Source: Salinivirgaceae bacterium
GTDB taxonomy: Bacteria > Bacteroidota > Bacteroidia > Bacteroidales > SZUA-534
Assembly (NCBI GenBank): GCA_017557785.1
Contig: JAFYYA010000025.1
Location: forward strand, 1-36,504
Length of the DNA: 36,504 nucleotides
Reading direction: 5' to 3'
The notes under the pieces were generated by a model. That model was given only the letters and a program-made list of their open reading frames with translations, made no database searches and had not been told where the DNA came from. Both the position numbers and the translations under genes were made by a program. This document shows positions 9,601 to 17,176 of this stretch, piece after piece (within the stretch, counting starts at the first letter, position 1; each line of letters opens with the position of its first letter).

Positions 9601-11880
9601 ATTGGCTGTGGTGATATCAGCGGATATAAAAATGTTTGGATTGTTGAAACAGGAACTCCGTTTGAGTATTACCCCGAGGCTGGTGGTGATTTATGGTTTG
9701 AACCAACAGGCGAACCTGGTGACTACACCGCCACCCTCAAGGTCGCAACCTACTACTATGTTCTGAGCGAAGAAGTTAAAGACACCTTCGAGATCACACT
9801 CAAAGGCAAGTGTCTGGCTGCACCGGCTTTAGTGTTCGATGGCGAAACCATAAACGTAACAGCCGAACCTGGCGCCGAGACCGTTACTGCCACCGCAACT
9901 ATTGGAAACAACGGACAAGGCACACTGATTCTCACTGATGCCACCAAAGCATTTTTGTATGGCAACGCAGGTACAGGCTCGAATGCCAACAAAATATATT
10001 GGAGTTTGGATCGGAAAACCGAAACAGGCAGTTGGACAACAGTTAAATCGGTTAGTTCGGATACTTATACCGCAGCCGGGCAATCCATCTATGTGAATAA
10101 TATATCATTGCCTGCTGGAGAATACCGATTGGTCATGGACTGCAGTGATTATTATGTTTATGGTTGGAACGGCGGTTACCTTGCTATAGAAACCGATGAC
10201 GGAATCCAACTGCTCAATGAGACACACGTGGCATCCACATCAAATAGGACAACCGTAAAATTCAATGTTACCGAGCGTCCGGAAATAACAGTTGCTGCCG
10301 GCGCCCAGACTAACATCGACATTGTTATCCCTATCAAAGGGCTTAGTTCAGGTAGTTATACGTTCTATCGCGAGTATAACACCAACGATGCTGCAAACGT
10401 TAAGATTCAAGTAAACGTTACTATTAATGATTCTTACGCTTATGATTTAAATAAGACGAAAGCCGTGTTTGAACCGGTTCACATCGGAGCAACAAGTTAC
10501 GCTTCAGTCACCTTGCGCAACCGTGGAACAGTGCCACTTGGCATCTCCGGCTATTCATACAAAGAATCTAGTCCAAAATTCCAAATTTACGATGTAATAG
10601 GCAGCGAAGCTCCTGGAGACTCTATCACCGTGAAACTTAAATTCACTGGCGATGAAGCAAAACTCTACCGCGACACACTGTACATTGCACACGGCACTGA
10701 GAAGCCTGATACCATCGCACTTGAAGCCACAGCAACCTTAACGCGCGTTATTGCAGTGAGCCCGGTTGAGCCAAACGGATTCTACCGCGTAGGCGACACC
10801 ATCAACATCAATGTGGTGTTCGATATGCCGATTTTGCTCAACGGCGGTGCCAACGACACAATGCTGATGCTGTTGAACACTGGCAAATTTGCAAAACTCT
10901 ACTACGATGAGAACAGCACCGATAATTACGCTCTCACCTTCCGCTACGGAGTTGAGAAAAACGACAACGTGGCCGCTCTCGATTATAAAGAAGACACTAT
11001 CTACCGCAACGGTCGCTATCTGTTGGAGCTCAACGACCCAACTTCAAGCATCAATTCAATTGTTCTGCCAAAGGTTGGTACATTTGCCAGCGCATACGCG
11101 ATAGCTCTTGACAACAAGGCTCCAGTGTTGACCGACACGGCCTTCAATCTGAACATTGCCGATATGCAACTCGAAGTGAAAGTAAAATTCAACGAGCCTG
11201 TCAGCGGCTTCAACGAAAAGAGCTTCCGTTTCGAAGGCGGTGCATCGCTCAAATCGTTCAACACCAAAGACAACCAGACTTATTCAGCTGTAATCGGGTT
11301 GGAGAGCTGCAAGGATATTGATGTGAGCATCAACGCCACTATCGCCGACCGAGCCGGCAACACCAAAAAAGTGAACGAATCGAAGAAAATACCGGCATTC
11401 CACGTCTATACACCAAGCGTTGTGGCTCCAACCTGCACCGAAGAAGGCTGCACTTTGCTTGTCTGCAGCGTATGCAAGCACGAAGAGAAAACGAATGTTG
11501 TTGCCGCCACTGGTCACGTGCCTGGCGAACCGACAATCGAAGTTAAGGTTGCCGCAACTGAGACCGCAGCCGGCAAGTGCGACACTGTGGTTTACTGCAC
11601 CGTATGCCACGCTGAGTTAAGCCGCACTGAAGGTGTTATTCCGCAACTGCAGACTGCAATTGCCGAAAACGAAGCCGCAGTTGCCATCTACGCCATTGGC
11701 CAGACCGTTATTGTTGAAGTTGCCGAGCCTAACGGCGACGAAATCATCGTGGTTGACGTGAACGGCCGCGTGGTTGCCAAAGCACAAGCCAACAGCACTC
11801 GCACCGAGATTACACTGCATGCAGCAGGAATCTACATGGTCAGCGTTGGCCATACAACAGAAAAGGTTGTGCTGCAATAA
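6682..11880 (+). CDS. Giant secreted multi-domain protein with ASH-type repeats and T9SS sorting domain, 1732 aa
   Basis: A Sec signal peptide (cut near residue 23, ALAQ) is followed by a beta-propeller-like section (about residues 60-300, with SIAYDGKTLWASTESGKIVA and FDPKTQTLWFVGSENLYAY). Next come several ASH/choice-of-anchor-D type beta-sandwiches marked by the recurring N-x-GC motif (NTGCKQI, TNCGPLTV, NSGCAPLTV, NIGCGDIS). Inserted among them are three related modules; the first carries DSYGDGWDDG near residue 548 and the third YGWNGGY near 1160. Near residues 1584-1655 is a Cys-rich repeat with C-x2-C pairs and TGHVPGEP. The last ~65 residues (VVDVNGRVVAKAQ, then GIYMVSVG) fit a divergent T9SS type A sorting domain without the usual YPNP start. 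It is probably anchored at the cell surface or released. Function is unknown. It is transcribed alone, with a terminator right after. Confidence 0.88.
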   Translation: MRKSLLILASLFVVGSAGTALAQSDYLLSATPIGDGPIEFKLSACDQTQTRPLVIKNNTDEPISGIIASQNAKIELGNKVAEMPYLNLAFAENYVYAMNLMNNAIIKLNASTWEEEKSIKPNESVYSIAYDGKTLWASTESGKIVAYDANLNPTGASFETGYDGQLIVYSGTELLAIVFDEANNEVRVIAIDTKGQKTADYGTLPQDGVGEMCTFDPKTQTLWFVGSENLYAYNLSHGKFVNSARLPMKLSTNMNIVAGFDNNGNVYVLSVNFSTMDMSFYADSKICLFSAGFTASHTYIDLQPGEQTTINITADASHGSSSTQIEAYNPDEDITYFKRTLISNLDVEAEYVTSHTTFTTFKDFSCTDTVWFKNTGCKQIIMNYEPILTSGTVFTKKGIVIPGAGTGVLYNNDSIGCIVSFNPTSVGEFTDILKVRANGTAFEVELTGTSKALNYTIADNNPSATITNCGPLTVTDQITNGNNVPMIISKETHTIFTIHASYWASEMSWKLYNADGSVVKESKTYSRNTVYTESFVLPEGSYTLYMYDSYGDGWDDGTGYIDITGNVNLSGATVTGSQAQVSFTINPWSTTIAANSSITGFDITPDKLDPSGTTNLYVFIEGFEESLEAITLTTTGSGQPELAVADAINLGDLYPDQTNSVVIPVTNSGCAPLTVTALQLTGGENNNMMFWDSENEILSSNLSFDKVIEPNQTVEFTLAARPYGAINTEVTDVMNVVTTAGTAQIQLKSVNIGLPVAELLYGQYDSEIKDTIPCSHSGAVTIKNSIKNSGTGTLKVSEPMEIRYQAGTTGTCYCYLYDADGHSIGNTYYCSSFDINRFYTSIEGDYRIKISNYRCDGTISVISNGKTLLTINLADDNDGNYYFTLNAADIATHSIAAGASKELQMSVYPDPTSVTSDQTFYYYLLTNDANNTELTMYGKVRVVRAPSLVFPETIDFGEVTQGLYESAYLRYENIGCGDISGYKNVWIVETGTPFEYYPEAGGDLWFEPTGEPGDYTATLKVATYYYVLSEEVKDTFEITLKGKCLAAPALVFDGETINVTAEPGAETVTATATIGNNGQGTLILTDATKAFLYGNAGTGSNANKIYWSLDRKTETGSWTTVKSVSSDTYTAAGQSIYVNNISLPAGEYRLVMDCSDYYVYGWNGGYLAIETDDGIQLLNETHVASTSNRTTVKFNVTERPEITVAAGAQTNIDIVIPIKGLSSGSYTFYREYNTNDAANVKIQVNVTINDSYAYDLNKTKAVFEPVHIGATSYASVTLRNRGTVPLGISGYSYKESSPKFQIYDVIGSEAPGDSITVKLKFTGDEAKLYRDTLYIAHGTEKPDTIALEATATLTRVIAVSPVEPNGFYRVGDTININVVFDMPILLNGGANDTMLMLLNTGKFAKLYYDENSTDNYALTFRYGVEKNDNVAALDYKEDTIYRNGRYLLELNDPTSSINSIVLPKVGTFASAYAIALDNKAPVLTDTAFNLNIADMQLEVKVKFNEPVSGFNEKSFRFEGGASLKSFNTKDNQTYSAVIGLESCKDIDVSINATIADRAGNTKKVNESKKIPAFHVYTPSVVAPTCTEEGCTLLVCSVCKHEEKTNVVAATGHVPGEPTIEVKVAATETAAGKCDTVVYCTVCHAELSRTEGVIPQLQTAIAENEAAVAIYAIGQTVIVEVAEPNGDEIIVVDVNGRVVAKAQANSTRTEITLHAAGIYMVSVGHTTEKVVLQ

Positions 11881-11898
11881 GCGGCATACCAATGCGAT

Positions 11899-11933
11899 AA
11901 AAAAAGGCTGCTCCGTGTGGAGCAGCCTTTTTT
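11899..11933 (+). terminator. Intrinsic terminator after the 1732-aa gene
   Basis: A perfect 9-bp stem GGCTGCTCC/GGAGCAGCC with a GTGT loop is followed by six T residues and preceded by eight A residues, so it can work in both directions. It starts 19 nt after the stop codon. Confidence 0.92.
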
Positions 11934-12183
11934 GTTATGATTCACAACAGTGCCACATGCCCATTGCGCTTTATTCTCTTTAAGATAGTAAGCAGGTAAT
12001 GGCCCAACATGAAAGCCAAACTGAATGAATGGGCTTATGCTAAATACTCTTTCCCTAAGTGCTGAATTGCAACGAAATCCCGCATTTGTGTTACAACTAT
12101 ACTGTAGGCCATGCAAAAAGCAACGCCTTTCTGACGCATTTATTCATAATAATCCTGCATGCATGTCGACAGCAGTATAACAC
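11934..12183. other. Intergenic, no gene seen
   Basis: This is about 250 bp between two terminators of converging genes. Reading frames of 60-94 codons overlap here on both strands but have no signal peptide, domain or promoter, and they run through the terminators. I see nothing that can be supported as a gene. Confidence 0.6.
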
Positions 12184-12220
12184 AACAAAAAGAGCCACCC
12201 GAATTGCTTCAGGTGGCTCT
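12184..12220 (-). terminator. Intrinsic terminator of the YfiR/TonB receptor operon
   Basis: On the minus strand a 9-bp stem AGAGCCACC/GGTGGCTCT is followed by TTTTG. It lies 34 nt downstream of the receptor stop codon. Confidence 0.88.
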
Positions 12221-12237
12221 CCCCAAACTAATAAATA

Positions 12238-12251
12238 CTAATCTCTAATCT
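12238..12251. repeat. Heptanucleotide repeat (CTAATCT)x2
   Basis: Two exact direct copies of CTAATCT abut the 3' end of the receptor gene. The array is short but matches the 7-nt periodicity seen in other intergenic gaps of this window. Confidence 0.4.
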
Positions 12252-12254
12252 CTC

Positions 12255-15200
12255 TTAGAATCCGAAGCTTACACCTACAGAGTAGATTCCACCAATCTTG
12301 TCACCGTAGGGGAACTCACGCTGCTCAGTATTGAGTAGGTTGTGTGCGTTCAAGTAAACCTCAATGCCATCAGCAGGTTTGTAACCCATCTTCAGGCTAA
12401 CGGTGAAGCGGTCGTCAAGTTTCTCTGTACTATACTTGGTAGCGTAGGTACGCTTGCCAATGTAGTTGCCATAGGCGGTGATATCGAACTTCGGTGTCGG
12501 CTTGTAGATAAGACCAATCATACCGTAGAACGATGGTGTTGCCTTGTGAACGTGACCATTCTCAAGCTTAGCTTCGTATGGTTTCGAGTTACCGAAGTAG
12601 AATAGGCCATTCTGGCTGTAGGTGCCGTATTCGAGCATGTAGTACGAAGCATATTCCTGCGGATCATCGCTAGCGCGAAGTCTTGCTTTCATATCTGCCT
12701 TGCCGGCATCATCAAGTGCGGCATATTCGGTTTGCAGAGCTTCAACATTGTCAATGTCGGTTACGGCACGCTGCAGATTACCCTGATATTCCATAAGGTA
12801 AGCCATGAACTTTTCAGGATCAGTCAGGAATGTGTTCTGGTCTTCATCAGTAAATACTCCTCTTTCGATAAGATTCATAATTGCATCGTACTGAATATCA
12901 TAAGTCAAATCGGGAACGCGGGTAATCATACCGAAAATCTGTCCCAACTGGCCAAGAACTTCAGAGTTCTGATTGTAGACATAGTAGTTGTCGATGGTGG
13001 TCTTCTGAATGTTAGCGTTTACCTTGGCAATCAACTTCTTCGAAATAATCCAGTCAACATTCACGCCAAAGCCCATCTGCTTAACCTTATAAGGCAGCTC
13101 ACTGTACTTGATTGACGATACAACACCAGACATACCCATGAATTTGGTAAGCACCGTCATATCCAGATTACCATCCTTAAGACCGTTCAAACCACCCAGA
13201 TTAGACGTGTCGGTCATGAAACCAAGGATGCCGACACCTTTCTGCACACCAGGTATGTCAATTTGACCTGTAGGCATGATAACCGATGAACGGTTGGCCT
13301 TGAGTGCGCCAAAGTCCTCGCTCTGTGAGTAGTACAGCTCGGCATCGACAAGGATTTTCTCTGTCGGACGCCAGCGGTAACCGAACTCAACGTTCTGAGT
13401 TTTTGCCAGCGGTGCATTCTTGTCGGCGTCGAAATAGATGCTGTCAGGCGGCATCATACCGTCGCGGTGCCATGTGTATTTGGTGTTCGAGTTAACGAAG
13501 TTGGCCGAACGCATAGCTGTACTGAACGACGCGCGGACAAGGTTGTTGTCGTTAATCAGGTAGTTGGCACCAACCTGGTACGACGGGTTCCACTTGTCAG
13601 GGATGTTGGTCTTGTCGAAACGAGCGGCACCAATCATACGGAAATTACCAACATGGAAATCAGCACGAAGACTCGGTGCAAAGTCGCTCAACTCAGCCTT
13701 GTTACCATCGAAATAGCCAGTCAGGTGCACCGGATTTGGCGATTTGTAATTATGGTCGTGATACGTCCATGTGAAATCAGTGATTTCTTTTAAATCCCAA
13801 GTATTGTATTGATTTGTGAAATCAGGAATATCATCAACAAAGTTTACATAGTTGTACGATACACCCGGCACCACATTCAGCATGTCGCCTAGCTTAAGGT
13901 CATACTCGGCACTAGCCTGGAAATTGTGTGCATAAATCTTGAAGCCCGGAGCACCTTTCATGTAGTCCTGCGGACCACCCATATAGTTGACATTCAAGCT
14001 CAAGCCCTTAACATAGGCATTCAAGTTGGCGTACCCTGTTTTAAACACACGCTCTGAGATTGAAACTGGCAATTCACCAACAGGATTGGTTGCAGCGCGC
14101 GACTGCTGATAGCCAACTGAAAGATCGAAGGTGATGTCGTCAGCCGGACGATACGACAGGTAAGAGTTGAAGCCGTACGATTTGCGTGACAAACCCGGGT
14201 CGTCATACATATTGCTGACCTGAAGTTCCCTCTCCATGCAATCGTATAAGGCATAAGGCATACCTTCTGCCAAATCCTTGAGGAATGCTGCCACAGTGGC
14301 TTCCGATGCCTGATCGGTACCATAATCCGCTTTAAATCCTTCAGGGTCTTTCTGAGCCTTCATCATTTGTATTTGAAGAATCTGTGCTTTCAACTCATCG
14401 GGAACCTCGCTGGCAATAGCACCAAAGGTGAACACTTGTTTCAGGTTCTCAAGGTCGGTCATCTTGTAGTATCCGCCCTGCGAAGCATCAACGAGTTTTA
14501 TTACTGACGGATCGTAACCTATTTGTCTGACTTGTGTCGGGTCTGTAGTTTCATTTCCGTTCTCATCCAGATAAACATATCCTTTTACGAAACGTCCCAT
14601 CTGGGCTTGGGTCATACTGCCTTCTTGCTGCGCTATTAATGCACGTTCCAGTTCATTCATATTCGAATAGAAAAGACCTTGTGTCGGGTAAACATAAAGG
14701 TCGTTGGCGTTGCGGCGGCGGTATTGCAAGTTGGCTGTAACGCCCACACTCAACTTCTTGTTGATGTTCTTGCGGAAGGCCACATCACCATAGTAGTTTT
14801 CATGAGTACCCATTGTCAGGTTGCCTTGCAGCTCCTTCGAGTTCTCACCCGGCTTCTCGGTGATGATGTTGATAACACCCATCATGGCGTTGGGGCCGTA
14901 GAGTGCGGCATTGGCACCGCGCACAACCTCAATACGCTCAATATCTTCGATGCCGATTGGCAGAATGTCGAAGTTGACATCGCCTGTTGCGTAGTTGTGA
15001 GCAATGCGGCCGTCAATCATCAACAAGGTGTTGGCGTTCTCGGTATAGAGCATCATCTGGTTGTCAGGAATGTTGTTCAAGCCACGGATGTGCACATCGT
15101 ACATACCGTTGGTTTTCTCCTGAACAATCAAGCCCGGAATCAGACGCAGTGCTTCCTCGATTGTAGTGATGCCGTAAGAGCGAATCTCAGCTTTGGTGAT

Positions 15201-15473
15201 AACCGTTGATGACAGCGGTGATTTGAATGAATCCTCAGCCTTCTTCGATGCCGATGACACCGATTTGTTCATAATCATGGCGAACAGTTCGTCCATTGAA
15301 ACACCCATCACATCTGCCAAATGAAGCACGTCTTCAAACGGCATCTCAAGCAGCTCGTCGTACGAAAGTTTCATAATGTCGTCCTTGGTCATCGACGACA
15401 CGTCTTTGGTTTGCGCAAACAACTGGCAGGTCATTGCCAAGAGCAGTGTGGCGCAGAATATCAGTTTTTTCAT
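12255..15473 (-). CDS. TonB-dependent receptor of the YfiR-associated type, 1072 aa
   Basis: This is an outer-membrane receptor with a signal peptide (to about residue 20, LFAQ). A short acidic helical segment follows (about residues 28-70, MTKDDIMKLSYDELLEMPF) in the place where SusC-type receptors carry a carboxypeptidase-like domain. SVSSASKKAEDSFKSPLSS leads into the plug (about 83-205, DVHIRGLNN, MIDGRIAHN, IEVVRGANAALYGPNAMMGV), then the barrel, ending in an aromatic C-terminus (GGIYSVGVSFGF). At 1072 aa it is long for a barrel without the extra N-terminal domain; the excess lies in two charged helical insertions (about residues 270-425 and a stretch near 850-945). It begins 35 nt after the YfiR-like gene and shares its promoter. 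There is no SusD partner. Substrate unknown. Confidence 0.88.
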   Translation of the reverse strand: MKKLIFCATLLLAMTCQLFAQTKDVSSMTKDDIMKLSYDELLEMPFEDVLHLADVMGVSMDELFAMIMNKSVSSASKKAEDSFKSPLSSTVITKAEIRSYGITTIEEALRLIPGLIVQEKTNGMYDVHIRGLNNIPDNQMMLYTENANTLLMIDGRIAHNYATGDVNFDILPIGIEDIERIEVVRGANAALYGPNAMMGVINIITEKPGENSKELQGNLTMGTHENYYGDVAFRKNINKKLSVGVTANLQYRRRNANDLYVYPTQGLFYSNMNELERALIAQQEGSMTQAQMGRFVKGYVYLDENGNETTDPTQVRQIGYDPSVIKLVDASQGGYYKMTDLENLKQVFTFGAIASEVPDELKAQILQIQMMKAQKDPEGFKADYGTDQASEATVAAFLKDLAEGMPYALYDCMERELQVSNMYDDPGLSRKSYGFNSYLSYRPADDITFDLSVGYQQSRAATNPVGELPVSISERVFKTGYANLNAYVKGLSLNVNYMGGPQDYMKGAPGFKIYAHNFQASAEYDLKLGDMLNVVPGVSYNYVNFVDDIPDFTNQYNTWDLKEITDFTWTYHDHNYKSPNPVHLTGYFDGNKAELSDFAPSLRADFHVGNFRMIGAARFDKTNIPDKWNPSYQVGANYLINDNNLVRASFSTAMRSANFVNSNTKYTWHRDGMMPPDSIYFDADKNAPLAKTQNVEFGYRWRPTEKILVDAELYYSQSEDFGALKANRSSVIMPTGQIDIPGVQKGVGILGFMTDTSNLGGLNGLKDGNLDMTVLTKFMGMSGVVSSIKYSELPYKVKQMGFGVNVDWIISKKLIAKVNANIQKTTIDNYYVYNQNSEVLGQLGQIFGMITRVPDLTYDIQYDAIMNLIERGVFTDEDQNTFLTDPEKFMAYLMEYQGNLQRAVTDIDNVEALQTEYAALDDAGKADMKARLRASDDPQEYASYYMLEYGTYSQNGLFYFGNSKPYEAKLENGHVHKATPSFYGMIGLIYKPTPKFDITAYGNYIGKRTYATKYSTEKLDDRFTVSLKMGYKPADGIEVYLNAHNLLNTEQREFPYGDKIGGIYSVGVSFGF

Positions 15474-15508
15474 TTTTCGTTATTTTTATTAATTTCTTAC
15501 TCAAACAG

Positions 15509-16015
15509 TTAGTTTACTGCCACACCCAGCGAAAGCAGCTGCGACGACACCTTGACGCCAAAATCGTTCAAGTGGTTTTGATTGACTTCAAAACTCTGCT
15601 TGCCGTCTTTTTTGATGTAGTTGATACCCGAAGTCGATTGTGCCAATCCTGGTTTGTCGGTGATGAGCACCACGCCCTTGCCTTTCACTTTGCCGGCAAT
15701 GGCTGCAGCGTCGTCCGACTTGTTCTCGGCCACATACACAATGTGCATTTTAGTGACCTCGTCGCTTGCGCTAATCTCCTTGATTTTGATTGCCTGCGAG
15801 CCAACGGTTTTGCGCTGTGCGATGGCGTTCAATTCGCCCACAATGGCCGGATTGCCGATTACGCCAATCACAAAATCACCTGACTGCTTGCTTTGTGGCC
15901 ACTCAATGTACTTTGTAAAGTTGTACATGAAAAGTGCCTTGAACTTCTCGTCCTGCGCCCTAGAAGTAAGGCACAAAGCGAAAAGTCCCAAAATAACTAA
16001 TGCGCTTTTCTTCAT
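15509..16015 (-). CDS. YfiR family protein (DUF4154), 168 aa
   Basis: A small periplasmic protein with a clear signal peptide (cut near residue 20, SRAQ). The mature part begins DEKFKALFMYNFTKYIEWPQ, the signature opening of the YfiR/DUF4154 family. It continues with FVIGVIGNPAIVGEL, VGSQAIKIKEI, MHIVYVAENKSD and GKGVVLITDKPG, and ends in the family's KQSFEVNQNHLND region. In Pseudomonas, YfiR restrains an inner-membrane diguanylate cyclase. In Bacteroidota the family often sits beside TonB-dependent receptors or sensor kinases, with an unsettled role. Here it is first in a two-gene operon with the 1072-aa receptor. The length is normal and the gene looks intact, in contrast to the truncated copy upstream. 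Confidence 0.88.
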   Translation of the reverse strand: MKKSALVILGLFALCLTSRAQDEKFKALFMYNFTKYIEWPQSKQSGDFVIGVIGNPAIVGELNAIAQRKTVGSQAIKIKEISASDEVTKMHIVYVAENKSDDAAAIAGKVKGKGVVLITDKPGLAQSTSGINYIKKDGKQSFEVNQNHLNDFGVKVSSQLLSLGVAVN

Positions 16016-16042
16016 ATCAATAGTTTTAAAAATTAAAGTTCA

Positions 16043-16050
16043 CAAATATA
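16043..16050 (-). promoter_or_regulatory. Promoter -7 box upstream of the YfiR gene
   Basis: TATATTTG on the minus strand matches TAnnTTTG and lies 27 nt before the start codon. It falls in the 61-bp gap between the two YfiR copies, so the intact gene has its own promoter. Confidence 0.6.
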
Positions 16051-16076
16051 AAAATGCATTTTTTCCGAACCATCAC

Positions 16077-16355
16077 TTATATGTAATCATAATCACATAT
16101 AGTCAAATTCTTCAGCATGCTGATTTTGATTGCCTGTGAGCCAACGGTTTTGCGTTGTGCGATGGCGTTCAACTCACCCACAATGGCCGGGTTACCGATT
16201 ACGCCAATCACAAAATCGCCCGACTGCTTGTTCTGCGGCCACTCAATGTACTTCGTAAAGTTGTACATGAAAAGTGCCTTAAACTTCTCGTCTTGTGCTT
16301 TTGCAGTGATGCTCAAGGCGATAAGTCCCAAAATAATCAATGCGCTTCTCTTCAT
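16077..16355 (-). pseudogene. Truncated second copy of the YfiR/DUF4154 gene, 92 codons
   Basis: The first ~78 codons are a close duplicate of the YfiR gene that starts 61 bp downstream on the same strand. From the mature start to QAIKI the two proteins differ at about one residue (PQNKQSG versus PQSKQSG), while the DNA differs at about 17 positions, nearly all silent. Homology stops abruptly near 16121, after which 14 unrelated codons (SMLKNLTICDYDYI) lead to a stop. The C-terminal half of the family domain is therefore missing. The signal peptide is intact but has diverged more than the mature part. It may be a dead remnant or a short exported peptide; I call it a partial duplicate. Confidence 0.8.
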
Positions 16356-16464
16356 AAATATTTCAAATTAAAGTTGCTTCTTCTCAAAAAATATCTCTTT
16401 AACACCAATTTTCTTGTACGAAACATTGCTCCCGAAAAGACATCATACCCGTTTGAAAACCAAC

Positions 16465-16508
16465 ATTAAAAAAACTGACATCCATCATTATTTTAGATTG
16501 TCAGTTTT
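16465..16508 (-). terminator. Intrinsic terminator on the minus strand
   Basis: A perfect 10-bp stem (AAAACTGACA at 16471-16480, TGTCAGTTTT at 16499-16508) is followed on the minus strand by TTTTTTTAATG. It sits about 11 nt downstream of the 16519 stop codon, so it implies minus-strand transcription from the region above it. Confidence 0.72.
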
Positions 16509-16518
16509 CTTGTCGGCA

Positions 16519-16761
16519 TCAACTTGCCCCCAATTCCACATCACCGATTTTGTCCCCCTCGGCATATCGGCCTAAAACCATCTCGCCGCCCTCAGCAGGA
16601 ATCCGTATATCAGAAAATGCGGTACAAATATTGCACTCGGCAATGCATGTCCGATTTATATTACTGATATATACAATGTTAGTAATAATATTGGGTGATA
16701 CTGCAAGGCAGTGCACGCTGCCCGAGAAACTCAAAAACGATGTTGGTGCTTTTCTTTTCAC
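16519..16761 (-). CDS. Possible small protein, ~80 aa, unrecognised
   Basis: No known family is apparent. The frame has only TTG (16767) or GTG (16761) near its 5' end, and I take the GTG, followed by KRKAPTSFLSF. The middle holds a small cysteine cluster (CIAECNIC). The tail is acidic and glycine-rich (GEMVLGRYAEGDKIGDV). Support comes from context: a TAnnTTTG box about 33 nt upstream and a strong terminator about 11 nt after the stop, which together outline a compact transcription unit. Against it are the non-ATG start and the overlapping plus-strand frame. The unit could instead encode a small RNA. Confidence 0.3.
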   Translation of the reverse strand: MKRKAPTSFLSFSGSVHCLAVSPNIITNIVYISNINRTCIAECNICTAFSDIRIPAEGGEMVLGRYAEGDKIGDVELGAS

Positions 16762-16793
16762 TTGCAATCAGATGTTTTCCCCTTGTACTATCG

Positions 16794-16801
16794 CAAATTT
16801 A
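16794..16801 (-). promoter_or_regulatory. Candidate -7 box for the small minus-strand unit
   Basis: TAAATTTG on the minus strand matches TAnnTTTG. The surrounding DNA is AT-rich, so a chance match is possible. Its value lies in being paired with the terminator at 16465-16508. Confidence 0.35.
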
Positions 16802-17176
16802 AAATTAACCTATTAAAGCACTTTGTAATCTGAAAAATTAGTCTAAAATTTTAAGGCTTTTTTCAAGTTTTTACCAATCATATAGCACTGAACAATAATT
16901 ATTTAAAATAACCGCAAACGTTGTCAGCTTCGAATTTAAAATAAAAGTATAATAACGGAAACACCATCAAACGATATGATTACCATCAGTAAAATAAATG
17001 TTTTCAGACATAAAATATAGCTACGAAACAGGTTGAATTATTGTTTGTCTCTGACAAGAAATGCATATTCCAGCCGACAAAGAATGAAATCCGCATTTTT
17101 TAATTGTTGCATAAATGCGGCGGCTTTTGTTGCTTTGCCATTCAAACAAATGCATTTCAAAACTAAAATCGGAACA

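Larger units (their letters stand above)
16356..17176. other. 821-bp region without a confident gene
   Basis: AT-rich DNA between the truncated YfiR copy and the methyltransferase. It holds one possible small minus-strand gene (16519-16761) flanked by a -7 box (16794-16801) and a terminator (16465-16508). The part from about 16800 to 17030 is very AT-rich and appears non-coding. An overlapping plus-strand frame (16550-16816) is judged a shadow. Confidence 0.5.

Noticed and set aside
16550-16816. 88-codon plus-strand frame in the gap before the methyltransferase
   Set aside because: It runs against the promoter/terminator pair seen on the minus strand and shows no recognisable feature.
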